In this document: positions 42,441 through 50,765 of the stretch, one piece after another
Layout of the letters: every line of letters starts with the position of its first letter
Position numbering within the stretch: the stretch's first letter is position 1
Assembly: GCA_035471925.1 (NCBI GenBank)
Contig: DATIPO010000105.1
Location: 4,994 to 68,993 of the forward strand
Direction of reading: 5' to 3'
DNA from: JANQFM01 sp035471925
GTDB taxonomy: Bacteria; Acidobacteriota; UBA6911; RPQK01; DATIPO01
Length of the DNA stretch: 64,000 nt
Made by a program: the position numbers and the translations under genes
Notes under the pieces: generated by a model
Seen by the model: the letters and a program-made list of their open reading frames with translations, nothing else
The model's database searches: none
What the model was told of the DNA's origin: nothing

Positions 42441-43432
42441 GCATTCGAGTCGTCTTCTTGGGTACGCCGGAGTTTGCCGTGCCCACCTTGCGCGAGCTGC
42501 TGGCGGACCCCCAGGTGGAAGTGACCGGCGTGGTGACGCAGCCCGACCGTCCCGCGGGGCGCGGACGCAAGCTGACACCCCCTCCCGTCAAGGTGTTGGC
42601 CCTTGAACATGACCTGCCCGTCTACCAGACCCGTTCGCTGCGCAAAGACCCTCAGGCGCTGGCATGGATCCGGGAGCACCGTCCCGACGTCATGGTGGTG
42701 GCGGCCTTCGGCCAAATCCTGCCCCCCGAGTACTTCCGGCTCCCCCGTCACGGGACGCTCAACGTGCATGCCTCGCTGCTGCCCAAGTACCGCGGCGCTT
42801 CTCCCATCGCCAAAGCCATCATGGAAGGCGAAAAGGAGACCGGAATCACCATCATGCGCATCGCCGCCGGACTCGATAGCGGCGACATGCTGACCCGATG
42901 CCGGGTCCCCATCCCCCAGAACATCACGCGGGGCGAACTGGAACCGATTCTGGCGGAAGAAGGTGCGCGGCTGCTCATCGAGACGCTGCCCAAGTGGATC
43001 GGGGGAGAGATCGATCCCCAGCCCCAGGACGATGACCAAGCCACCCTGGCACCCATGATGAAGAAGGCGGACGGCGTCGTCGACTGGAATGAGAGCGCGC
43101 GGCGGGTCCACGACCACATCCGGGCGCTCAACCCCTGGCCGGGAGGGCAGACCTTCTTTAGGGGCCAATTGCTCAAGCTGTGGGGCAGCCGCCTCGATGC
43201 CCACGATTTCGAGGGCGTCCCGCCCCAGGGGTCGAGGGGCGAGCGAGCCCGTCCGGGCCAAATCACGGCCGTCACATCGGGCGGACTGAGCGTCCGCTGC
43301 GGGGACGGCCGGGACCTGCTGCTGACGGTCGTCCAGCCTCCAAACCGCAAGCGCTTGGCCGCCTATGACTTCGCCAACGGTTTCGCGGTGCATCCCGGCG
43401 AGGTGCTGGGAGAAGAAGAGCAGGCCTCGTAG
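42437..43432 (+). CDS. fmt: Methionyl-tRNA formyltransferase
   Basis: The 331-residue protein carries VVFLGTPEFAVP, the formyl-donor loop LNVHASLLPKYRGASPI, and the C-terminal tRNA-binding domain. It formylates initiator Met-tRNA. I chose the TTG at 42437: GGAGG lies seven bases upstream, the product then starts in the usual way (SIRVVFLGTPEF), and the TTG overlaps the TGA of ykgJ. An ATG at 42431 stands directly against GGAGG, with no spacer. Confidence 0.92.
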   Translation: MSIRVVFLGTPEFAVPTLRELLADPQVEVTGVVTQPDRPAGRGRKLTPPPVKVLALEHDLPVYQTRSLRKDPQALAWIREHRPDVMVVAAFGQILPPEYFRLPRHGTLNVHASLLPKYRGASPIAKAIMEGEKETGITIMRIAAGLDSGDMLTRCRVPIPQNITRGELEPILAEEGARLLIETLPKWIGGEIDPQPQDDDQATLAPMMKKADGVVDWNESARRVHDHIRALNPWPGGQTFFRGQLLKLWGSRLDAHDFEGVPPQGSRGERARPGQITAVTSGGLSVRCGDGRDLLLTVVQPPNRKRLAAYDFANGFAVHPGEVLGEEEQAS

Positions 43433-43435
43433 CCC

Positions 43436-44740
43436 ATGCCGTCATCCTCTCCCCATCCCAAGGCGGCAGATCCGAGGACGGTTGCCGTGGTATTGCTGCG
43501 GCGGCTCTCTCGTCCCGGACACCACCTCGACGCCCTCAGCCGTCAGAGCGAGTTCCTGGCACTCGACCCGCGCCAGCGGCGCTTCGTGATGCAACTCGCC
43601 TACGGGGTGGAACGGCGGCGGGGAACGCTGGACTTCTACATAGCAGAGTTGTCCAAGCGTCCCTTGAACCGACTGGACGCCCCCGTGCTGTGGATTCTGC
43701 GTCTGGCCCTGTTCCAGATCGAGCATCTGCGGGTGCCCGCGCGAGCCGCCGTCCACGAAGCCGTGGAATCCTGCCGCCGGCTGGGCGTCACTTCGGCCGG
43801 CGGCTTCGTCAATGCCCTCTTGCGGCGATTTCTGCGCTCTAAACCGGAACTGCCCCAGGGTTCCGAGGCGTCCGCGCTGGCAGTGCGCACAAGCCATCCC
43901 GAGTGGCTGGCCAGACGTTACCTCGAGCGCTACGGCTGCCCGGAGGCGGAAGCCCTGCTGGAGGCCAACAACCAGCCTCCCCGGCCCTGCTTCTGGGTCA
44001 ATACCCGCCGCCAGTCCCTTGAGGAAATGTCGCGCCTGCTGCGGGAAGCCGACATCGACTCGCGCCCCTGGCCTGGACTCAGCCAAGCCCTGGAGGCTGA
44101 CAGCGCTCTGGCGGCACATGCCCTGTCGCGCCAGGGCCGAGGCTTCTTCATGGACGCCGGGAGCCAAGCCGTCCTGGAAGACCTCGACCTGGACGGATGC
44201 AGCCTGCTGGCCGACGTCTGCTCGGCCCCCGGAAGCAAGGCTTTCCTGCTGGCCTCGCGCCTGCCCCAGAAGGCCCGTCTGCTGGCCTTTGACCGCTCAC
44301 TGAGGCGCCTGCGCGAAGCCCGCCGACGGCAAGGGGAGCTGGGGCTGGGCCGCATGTCTTTTCTGCAAGCCGACTGGGAACAATCCTCGTGCCTGGCCCC
44401 CCGCTGCCATCTGGTCCTGGCCGACGTGCCTTGCAGCGGCTTGGGGACGCTGCGCTCCAACCCCGACATCCGCTGGAAGTTCCAAGAGGACGGCCTGACC
44501 CGCCTGCACGGCCGCCAGATCGCCATCCTGGAGCACGCTTACGCAGCAACAGCGCCCGGCGGACGTCTGCTCTATGTCACCTGCTCATCCGAGCCCGAGG
44601 AAAACCAGCATGTCGTGGAGGCTTTTCTCACGCGCCATGTGCGAGCTCGCCTTGAGGAACCTTGGCGCCTTTCCATGCAGGCGGAGCGCCCCGGCGACAT
44701 CTTCTTCTCAGCCCTGCTGACCAAGCCTTCCCCGCAATAG
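43436..44740 (+). CDS. rsmB: 16S rRNA (cytosine-967-C5)-methyltransferase
   Basis: The 434-residue protein has an N-terminal NusB-like RNA-binding domain (about residues 10-150) and a SAM-dependent methyltransferase domain. The latter shows DVCSAPGSKA, ADVPCSGLGTLRSNPDIRWK with the catalytic cysteine, and YVTCSSEPEENQ with the second cysteine. It methylates C967 of 16S rRNA. It follows fmt after 3 bp, the common fmt-rsmB order. Confidence 0.93.
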   Translation: MPSSSPHPKAADPRTVAVVLLRRLSRPGHHLDALSRQSEFLALDPRQRRFVMQLAYGVERRRGTLDFYIAELSKRPLNRLDAPVLWILRLALFQIEHLRVPARAAVHEAVESCRRLGVTSAGGFVNALLRRFLRSKPELPQGSEASALAVRTSHPEWLARRYLERYGCPEAEALLEANNQPPRPCFWVNTRRQSLEEMSRLLREADIDSRPWPGLSQALEADSALAAHALSRQGRGFFMDAGSQAVLEDLDLDGCSLLADVCSAPGSKAFLLASRLPQKARLLAFDRSLRRLREARRRQGELGLGRMSFLQADWEQSSCLAPRCHLVLADVPCSGLGTLRSNPDIRWKFQEDGLTRLHGRQIAILEHAYAATAPGGRLLYVTCSSEPEENQHVVEAFLTRHVRARLEEPWRLSMQAERPGDIFFSALLTKPSPQ

Positions 44741-44759
44741 CTGTGATAAGCTTTGGGCC

Positions 44760-45710
44760 ATGCCGGACAGGGGAGACAAGGAAGACCGGCCTCAAGAACA
44801 AGAGGCCCCTCAACGGCCGGTCGCGGAGGCATCTGATCAAGCGGATCTGAACACGGCGGCGGACACTCAAAAGACCGGCGCTGCTTCCGCTCGTGAAGGG
44901 AAAGCCGCCGCTTCCAGGGACTCATCCCGAGGACGCCAGGGATGGAGTGCGCGCTCTCTCACACCCGAGGCCAGGCGCGAATTGGGACGCAAGTTCCTGA
45001 CCATCGGACGCATGGCTCTGCTGGCCGGCATCCTGGTGGCCGTGGGCTTGGTCAGCGGCATCATCGGAATGCAGTTGGCCATCCGCGGAGACGACGTGGC
45101 CACGCCCGACCTTGTGGGCCAGCCCCTCGACGAGGCCGAGTCCAGCCTGCAGGATTCGCATTTGCAGATGGCGGTCATCTCCCGGCACTACGACGATTCG
45201 GCGGAGGAAGGCTCCATCATCTCCCAGACGCCCTCGCCGGGAACGCGGGTCAAGCCAGGCCAAAAGGTGCGCGTAATCGTCTCCCGAGGCGTCCGCAAGG
45301 AACCTGTCCCCAACTTGCTGGGCGAAACACTGCGTTCGGCCGGCGCCAAGTTGGTGGAGACCGACTACCGCTTGGGCGCGGTCAGCGAGATCCTCATGCA
45401 GAACGTCGAGGACGGCCAAGTCGTCAAGCAGTACCCTGAACCCGGATCGGAGAAATCGGGCGGTACCCAGATCGACCTGCTGGTGGCCCGCCGGACGCCC
45501 CCCTCCTTCGTCATGCCCGACATTCTTGGAGAGCGGTTGAGCAATGTGCTGCTGGTCTTCGAGCGGCGCGGCATGAGCGTTGGGGAGATCCGTTACCGTC
45601 CTCAGAGAGGTGCCCGCAGGGGCACTATCCTGCGGCAGTATCCCGAACCTGGCGGACGCCTCAAGGCGACCGACCGCATCAACGTGGAGGTGGCCAGCCG
45701 ATGGCGCTAA
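44760..45710 (+). CDS. PASTA domain membrane protein
   Basis: The 316-residue protein has an acidic, disordered cytoplasmic N-terminus of about 80 residues, one transmembrane helix (about 84-106) and three extracytoplasmic PASTA repeats. Each repeat opens with a short P-D/N-L-G/L motif (VATPDLVGQPLDEA, EPVPNLLGETLRSA, FVMPDILGERLSNV). PASTA domains bind muropeptides in Gram-positive kinases; here no kinase domain is attached, so it may be a cell-wall sensor or scaffold. It lies between rsmB and rpe and overlaps rpe by 10 bases. Confidence 0.87.
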   Translation: MPDRGDKEDRPQEQEAPQRPVAEASDQADLNTAADTQKTGAASAREGKAAASRDSSRGRQGWSARSLTPEARRELGRKFLTIGRMALLAGILVAVGLVSGIIGMQLAIRGDDVATPDLVGQPLDEAESSLQDSHLQMAVISRHYDDSAEEGSIISQTPSPGTRVKPGQKVRVIVSRGVRKEPVPNLLGETLRSAGAKLVETDYRLGAVSEILMQNVEDGQVVKQYPEPGSEKSGGTQIDLLVARRTPPSFVMPDILGERLSNVLLVFERRGMSVGEIRYRPQRGARRGTILRQYPEPGGRLKATDRINVEVASRWR

Positions 45711-46372
45711 TCGCTCCTTCCATCCTGTCGGCCGATTTCACCCGGCTGGGACGCGACGTTGAGTCGGTGCGTCAAGCCGGTGCGCGCATGCTCCATTTCG
45801 ACGTGATGGACGGACATTTCGTGCCCGAGATCACCATCGGACTCCCGGTGCTGCGCTCGCTGCGCGCCAAGACGCGGCTCAAGATCGACGTCCACCTCAT
45901 GATCTCCAATCCCGACAGCATGGCCGAGGCCTACGCTGAGGCCGGAGCCGACATGGTGAGCGTCCACTTTGAAGCCGCCACCCACCTCGATCGCCTGATG
46001 GAGGCCCTGCGCTCCAAAGGAGCTCGGGCTGGAGTGGCGCTGAACCCCCATACCCCCGTCTCCGTCTTAGAAGATGTGTTGCCGAAATGCGACTTTGTGG
46101 TCGTCATGTCGGTCAATCCAGGGTATGCTGGACAGCCCTTTATTCCCTACAGCTTTGAAAAAATTCAAAAATTGAGGACAATGGTAGGGAAGCGGGGCCT
46201 GAAAACCAAAATTGAGATCGACGGCGGCATAGGCCCTGACAATGTCGCCCAGGCTGCCCAGGCCGGAGCCGACTGGATCGTTTCCGGGTCGGCCGTCTTT
46301 GGCAGCGACGATCCAAAGGAAACTTTCGCGACCATGCAGCGGCGCGCTGAAACCAGCGTCGCCCCTATATAA
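45701..46372 (+). CDS. rpe: Ribulose-phosphate 3-epimerase
   Basis: The 223-residue TIM-barrel protein carries IAPSILSADF, HFDVMDGHFVPEITIG, DVHLMI, VMSVNPGYAGQPF and EIDGGIG, covering the metal-binding histidines and aspartates. It interconverts ribulose-5-phosphate and xylulose-5-phosphate in the pentose phosphate pathway. The ATG lies inside the PASTA gene (10-base overlap). Confidence 0.96.
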   Translation: MALIAPSILSADFTRLGRDVESVRQAGARMLHFDVMDGHFVPEITIGLPVLRSLRAKTRLKIDVHLMISNPDSMAEAYAEAGADMVSVHFEAATHLDRLMEALRSKGARAGVALNPHTPVSVLEDVLPKCDFVVVMSVNPGYAGQPFIPYSFEKIQKLRTMVGKRGLKTKIEIDGGIGPDNVAQAAQAGADWIVSGSAVFGSDDPKETFATMQRRAETSVAPI

Positions 46373-46475
46373 TGATTGAATGACCGCTTGACTGACGATG
46401 GCAGGCAGCTTTCTTTCCATCCGTCCGCCGCATGCGGAGAGAACTCAAGCAATGCGGCAGAAAAGAGAGTGCACA

Positions 46476-47498
46476 ATGATGCAAAACCATAAACGACTGA
46501 TCGGCATGATTCTGATTCTGCTGGCCGCCCTCCTGGCCGCGGGATGCGGTCAGAAGAGCGCCAACTTGCAGGAAGACGCGGTGGCGCCCGACAAGACCCT
46601 GTATGAGAACGGCGTCAAGTTTCTCAAGAAAAACCAGTACATCAAGGCGCGTCTCTCCTTTCAGACTCTCATCAATACCTATCCGGACAGCGAGTATACG
46701 CCCAGCGCCTATCTGGCCATCGCCAATTCCTACTACGATGAAGGCACCACCGAGGCCCTGCTGCAGGCGGAAAGCCACTACAAGGACTTCATTATCTATT
46801 TTCCGACTCATGAGATGGCCGACGACGCCCAGCTCAAGGTGGCAGCCGTCAACTACAAGCTCATGAACACGCCTGACCGCGATCCTACCTACACCCGCAA
46901 GGCCAATCAGGAACTGGAGAAGTTCATGCGCGATTACCCGGACAGCGAAATGGCCCCCACGGCCCGCGAAGCGCTGATCCAGGTCAAGGAGAATCAGGCC
47001 AAGGGGATCCAGGGCGTGGCCAACTTCTACTGGAAGCGCGAGAGCCTCCCTGCCGCTGAAAGCCGCTACAAGGAAGTCATCGAGAAGTTCCCCGAGTTCA
47101 GCGAATTGGACCTTTCCCTCTACCGCCTGGCCGACACCTTGATGCAGATGGACCGCGCCGAGGAAGCCTCGGTCTATCTTTCTCAGATCGCACGCGAATT
47201 CCCCTTTTCCGACTTTCACAACAATGCCGTGGAGAAGCTGGAGCTGCTGGAAAAGCCGGTGCCGGAAATCGACCAATCAGCAGCCGAACGGCGGCGGGCC
47301 AACTTGATCGCCCAGCAAGACGACGGTTCTCTGCTCAACCCGCTCGATCTGATCAAAAAGATCTTTACGGGACGGGCCGACCTCTACGAAGTGGCCCGCA
47401 AGCAGGCCGAAGAACGCCGCATGCTCCAGCAGGAGACCGCCGCCAACGGTGAGAGCGCTTCCACCAACGGCAACAACAAACAGGAAGGCAACCGCTAG
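46476..47498 (+). CDS. bamD: Outer membrane assembly lipoprotein BamD
   Basis: The 340-residue product has a lipoprotein signal (ILLAALLAAGCG) with the lipidated cysteine near residue 25. TPR-like helices follow, with the BamD hallmarks LYENGVKFLKKNQYIKARLSFQTLI and YPDSEYTPSAYLAIANSYY. It helps BamA insert beta-barrel proteins into the outer membrane. The C-terminal tail beyond the TPRs is polar and longer than in E. coli (245 residues). An upstream ATG at 46452 is an alternative start. It lies 103 bp behind rpe. Confidence 0.9.
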   Translation: MMQNHKRLIGMILILLAALLAAGCGQKSANLQEDAVAPDKTLYENGVKFLKKNQYIKARLSFQTLINTYPDSEYTPSAYLAIANSYYDEGTTEALLQAESHYKDFIIYFPTHEMADDAQLKVAAVNYKLMNTPDRDPTYTRKANQELEKFMRDYPDSEMAPTAREALIQVKENQAKGIQGVANFYWKRESLPAAESRYKEVIEKFPEFSELDLSLYRLADTLMQMDRAEEASVYLSQIAREFPFSDFHNNAVEKLELLEKPVPEIDQSAAERRRANLIAQQDDGSLLNPLDLIKKIFTGRADLYEVARKQAEERRMLQQETAANGESASTNGNNKQEGNR

Positions 47499-47502
47499 AT
47501 CT

Positions 47503-48315
47503 ATGCCTGCCGTCCTGCTCGCCGACGCCAATCCGACCAACCGCAGGATCGTCGAATTGTCCTTCGACGACGAGCCCATCGACGTCATTTCCTTCAGCGA
47601 CGGACTGAAGGCCCGCGACTATCTGACCGATAAAGAAGTTGACGTCGTTTTGGCCGATGTCGCTCTGCCCTCGATGGATGGCTACGAACTGTGCAGGTTC
47701 GTCAAACAGCGGCCCGGGCTGCAACAAGTGCCCGTGGTCCTGATGGCGGGCCGATTTCAGATGGTCGACCTGGAGCGGGCTGAGGAGGCAGGCTATCACA
47801 GCCAGATCACCAAGCCGGTGGAGCCGGCCAGCCTGGTGGATCTGGTCAAAGACCTTTTGAGCAAGGCCGAAACGGCTGCTGCGAGCGCCGCCTCTCCCAC
47901 GGCGTCCGGAGGAGAGGCGCAAAGCGGAGCGTCAACCAAGCCGGAGTCAGCCATGCTCTTCCACGTCACCCTGCACAGCCAGCCCCAGAACCGGGTCTTC
48001 ACCCTCAAGAGCGGCCAATGCCGGCCTTCGGCCGAGATGCTGAGGCGGGAGACTCCGGCACCGGCCACTGAGCCCGCACCGCCCCCGAGCCCAGAGATCC
48101 CCGCACAGCCGGAACCGCCCGAGGAGGAATCGCTGGAGGCCACTCAGGACGCACCGCCGGTTGCTGCTGAACCGCAAGAACAATCCTCTCAGGACGTTTC
48201 TGCCCAAGCCGCCGAAGGCAGCCGCAACGACGTTGACCGGGTTGTGGACAAGCTGGCGGGAAAGCTTCCCGATTTGGTGCGTGCCATCCTGGAAGAGGAG
48301 CGCGGCAAAAAGTAG
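47503..48315 (+). CDS. Receiver-domain protein with a long Pro/Glu-rich tail
   Basis: The 270-residue protein begins with a receiver domain (1-125). The phospho-acceptor aspartate is in VVLADVALPSMDGYE and the lysine in ITKPVEP; the acidic pair is reduced to ADAN, and the usual Thr/Ser is an alanine (LMAGRF). A low-complexity Ala/Pro/Glu linker follows. A terminal helix (VDRVVDKLAGKLPDLVRAILEEE) resembles short interaction helices of motility and polarity regulators. No DNA-binding domain is present, so output is probably by protein contact. It begins 4 bp after the bamD stop. Confidence 0.8.
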   Translation: MPAVLLADANPTNRRIVELSFDDEPIDVISFSDGLKARDYLTDKEVDVVLADVALPSMDGYELCRFVKQRPGLQQVPVVLMAGRFQMVDLERAEEAGYHSQITKPVEPASLVDLVKDLLSKAETAAASAASPTASGGEAQSGASTKPESAMLFHVTLHSQPQNRVFTLKSGQCRPSAEMLRRETPAPATEPAPPPSPEIPAQPEPPEEESLEATQDAPPVAAEPQEQSSQDVSAQAAEGSRNDVDRVVDKLAGKLPDLVRAILEEERGKK

Positions 48316-48333
48316 CGCCGCTCTTGGCCCCCC

Positions 48334-48939
48334 GTGTTCGAAACCGTCGAAACCTTCGACAGCCTCCCCTCCACCAACGACTACCTGAAGCGCTTCTTGC
48401 AGGAGGGCCGCCCCCGCGCGGTAAGAGCGCGCCAGCAGACCGCGGGAAAGGGGCAATACGGACGTACCTGGCACTCGGTCCGCGACGAAGGCCTCTACCT
48501 TTCCATGCTCGTCTTCCCGCCGTGGTCGGCCGGCCATGCCGAATGGCTCAATCTGGCAGCGATGGCCTCGGTGCTGGACGCTCTGCGCAGCCACGGAGGA
48601 CAGGAACTCGACCTGGCCGTCAAGCGACCCAACGACATCCTGGCCGGCGGACGCAAGCTGTGCGGCATCCTGACCGAGCTGAGCAGCCAGCAGGACCGTA
48701 TTCTGTGGGCTATCGTGGGCACTGGCCTGAACCTCCGCCAAGGCAGCTTTCCGCCGGGACTCAGACGTCCAGCCACCTCGCTGGCCTTGGAAGGAGTCGA
48801 CCCCATCGATGAAGCCGCGCTGGCGGAGACACTGCTGGAGCGCTTCGCCTTCTACTACCGCCAACTGGAACAACAAGGCCAAGAGGCCATCAGAAGGCGG
48901 CTGGCGGCGGAATCCTCATGGGAAGACGAAGCACGCTAA
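48334..48939 (+). CDS. birA: Biotin-[acetyl-CoA-carboxylase] ligase, catalytic domain only
   Basis: The 201-residue protein starts at GTG and contains QQTAGKGQYGRTWHS (biotinyl-AMP loop), KRPNDI and RKLCGILTE. These are the core motifs of biotin protein ligase. It lacks the N-terminal winged helix, so it cannot repress biotin genes like E. coli BirA. The C-terminal cap domain is also very short or absent. It attaches biotin to carboxylase carrier protein. It sits 12 bp ahead of ftsY. Confidence 0.87.
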   Translation: MFETVETFDSLPSTNDYLKRFLQEGRPRAVRARQQTAGKGQYGRTWHSVRDEGLYLSMLVFPPWSAGHAEWLNLAAMASVLDALRSHGGQELDLAVKRPNDILAGGRKLCGILTELSSQQDRILWAIVGTGLNLRQGSFPPGLRRPATSLALEGVDPIDEAALAETLLERFAFYYRQLEQQGQEAIRRRLAAESSWEDEAR

Positions 48940-48951
48940 AATGAGACCGTT

Positions 48952-49911
48952 GTGAGCATTTTCAACTACAAAGAGAAGCCTGGATATTTTGCCCGCCTCA
49001 AGGACGCCCTCAAGACCACCAGCAAAGACATCAGCAGCCAGATGTCGGAGGTCTTCGGCAAAGGCGAGACGCCCGTCACCGAAGAACATCTGGAGGACCT
49101 GGAAAGCATTCTCATCGGCTCGGACATCGGCGTCGAGACATCGATGGAGATTATCGACAAGATCCGCGAAGAAACCCGCGGGACGCGCGTGATCACAACC
49201 TTCAAGCTCAAACGCATGATCCGGCAGGAGGTCCTGGACATTCTGCAGGGCACGGGTTCGGAAGAGGAGCGTAGCCGCCCGGGCGACGGCCGTCCCCGCA
49301 CCGTGCTGGTTGTAGGCGTCAACGGCGTGGGAAAGACGACGACCATCGGCAAGCTGGCCCACCGTTGGCGCGACGAGGGCAAGCAGGTCCTCATCTGCGC
49401 CGCCGACACCTTCAGGGCTGCGGCGGTGGAACAGCTTCAGATCTGGGCCGACCGGGTAGGCGCCGACATGGTCAAGCAGCGACAAGGCGCTGATCCGGCA
49501 GCCGTTGTCTTCGACGCCATCGCCGCCTCCAAGGCCCGCAACAAAGATATCCTGGTCATCGACACCGCCGGACGCCTGCACAACAAGGCCAATCTGATGG
49601 CCGAGTTGGAGAAGATCCGCCGTATCGCCTCACGCCAAATCGACGGCGCTCCCCATGATGTCTACCTCATCCTGGACGCCACCACGGGACAGAACGGACT
49701 GGTGCAGGCCCGGGAATTCCTCAAGACCAGCGGAGTGACCGGACTGATCGTCACGAAATTGGACGGCACCGCCAAGGGCGGCATCCTAGTGGCCATCGCC
49801 AAGCAACTGAAGATCCCCATCGACTACATCGGCGTGGGCGAGCAGCTCGACGACCTGATGCGCTTCTCGCCCGAAGCTTACGTCGACTCTCTCTTCGGCC
49901 CCCGCCAATAA
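48952..49911 (+). CDS. ftsY: Signal recognition particle receptor FtsY
   Basis: The 319-residue protein has a short N domain and the GTPase G domain, with GVNGVGKTTTIGKLA, DTFRAAAVEQL, DTAGRLHN and TKLDGTAKGG. It lacks the long acidic A domain of E. coli FtsY and instead opens with a short basic helix that could touch the membrane. It receives ribosome-SRP complexes at the inner membrane. Start is GTG. It is the last gene of the run and converges on the RNase D-like gene with a 3-bp gap. Confidence 0.95.
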   Translation: MSIFNYKEKPGYFARLKDALKTTSKDISSQMSEVFGKGETPVTEEHLEDLESILIGSDIGVETSMEIIDKIREETRGTRVITTFKLKRMIRQEVLDILQGTGSEEERSRPGDGRPRTVLVVGVNGVGKTTTIGKLAHRWRDEGKQVLICAADTFRAAAVEQLQIWADRVGADMVKQRQGADPAAVVFDAIAASKARNKDILVIDTAGRLHNKANLMAELEKIRRIASRQIDGAPHDVYLILDATTGQNGLVQAREFLKTSGVTGLIVTKLDGTAKGGILVAIAKQLKIPIDYIGVGEQLDDLMRFSPEAYVDSLFGPRQ

Positions 49912-49914
49912 CGC

Positions 49915-50706
49915 TTACCGCGAGGCTTTCTTGGGAGATTGCGAGCGGCCCTGGGCTTTGGTCCGCTTGGAGGTTGGCTTGCGGCCCCCGGCTTTCTTCG
50001 ATTTGGAGGTCTTCCTGCGGCCGATGCTGTTGCCGCGCGAATGATCGATCATGCCCCGCCCAGCCATGAAGAGATAGATTTCGCGGCTGACCCAGGCGTC
50101 GGTCGCAGCATACTTGATCTGGCTTTTCTTCAGATCCGAGACGGCCCAGTTCGAACACTTGGCTCCTTTGGAAATGCGGAAGCCCAGAAAGGTGGCCGTC
50201 AGGGTCCGCAGGCTGACCCGTTTCAGCCCGTTGGTCCTGGCTTGATCAGCCAAATCGAGAAAAGCGGCAGGCTTGAAGCGGGCCAGCTTGCGCAATTCCC
50301 GCACGTCGTAATCGAGTCCCACACCCACTTTCAGCACGTCGGGATCGGCGAGCAAGTCGCGCAGGCCCTTGAGCAGGCCCAACTGCCCGATCTGAAAGAG
50401 AAAAACCTCGCTTTCGGTCGCCAACTGCAGCAAGGAAGGCGGGAAGTAAGTGCCCTTCTTAAAGGCCGGGCGGGTTTCGGTATCAAACCCCAGCAGAGAA
50501 GATCCCCTGACCTCCTGCAATATTTGCCGAGCGTGCGACTGGTTGCTGATGACGTGAATCGGGCCCGGAAAGCGCCGCAGAGGCAGAGCGTTGATCTCTT
50601 CGGCCTTGAGGGCTGACCATTGAGACTCGCTTTGAGAGTGGCCGGAAGGCCGCTGGTCTTGGCTGTCCACCGGCTGTTCCGGGGTGGACCCTTTCGAGGA
50701 TTCCAT
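49915..50706 (-). CDS. RNase D-like 3'-5' exonuclease
   Basis: The 263-residue protein has a DEDDy exonuclease domain: LLGFDTETRP (Exo I), VGLDYDVRELRKL (Exo II) and IKYAATDAWVSREIY (Exo III, with tyrosine and aspartate). It lacks the HRDC domains of E. coli RNase D. The last 45 residues are lysine- and arginine-rich (GRRKTSKSKKAGG) and probably bind nucleic acid without a fold. Substrates could be structured RNA 3' ends; this is inferred from the family. A TTG one codon upstream is an alternative start. Confidence 0.85.
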   Translation of the reverse strand: MESSKGSTPEQPVDSQDQRPSGHSQSESQWSALKAEEINALPLRRFPGPIHVISNQSHARQILQEVRGSSLLGFDTETRPAFKKGTYFPPSLLQLATESEVFLFQIGQLGLLKGLRDLLADPDVLKVGVGLDYDVRELRKLARFKPAAFLDLADQARTNGLKRVSLRTLTATFLGFRISKGAKCSNWAVSDLKKSQIKYAATDAWVSREIYLFMAGRGMIDHSRGNSIGRRKTSKSKKAGGRKPTSKRTKAQGRSQSPKKASR

Positions 50707-50765
50707 CAAGATGAGAGTGTAACATAGCCCTCGGAGGCGCCGTCATGCCCGCGGAACGGCGGCCG

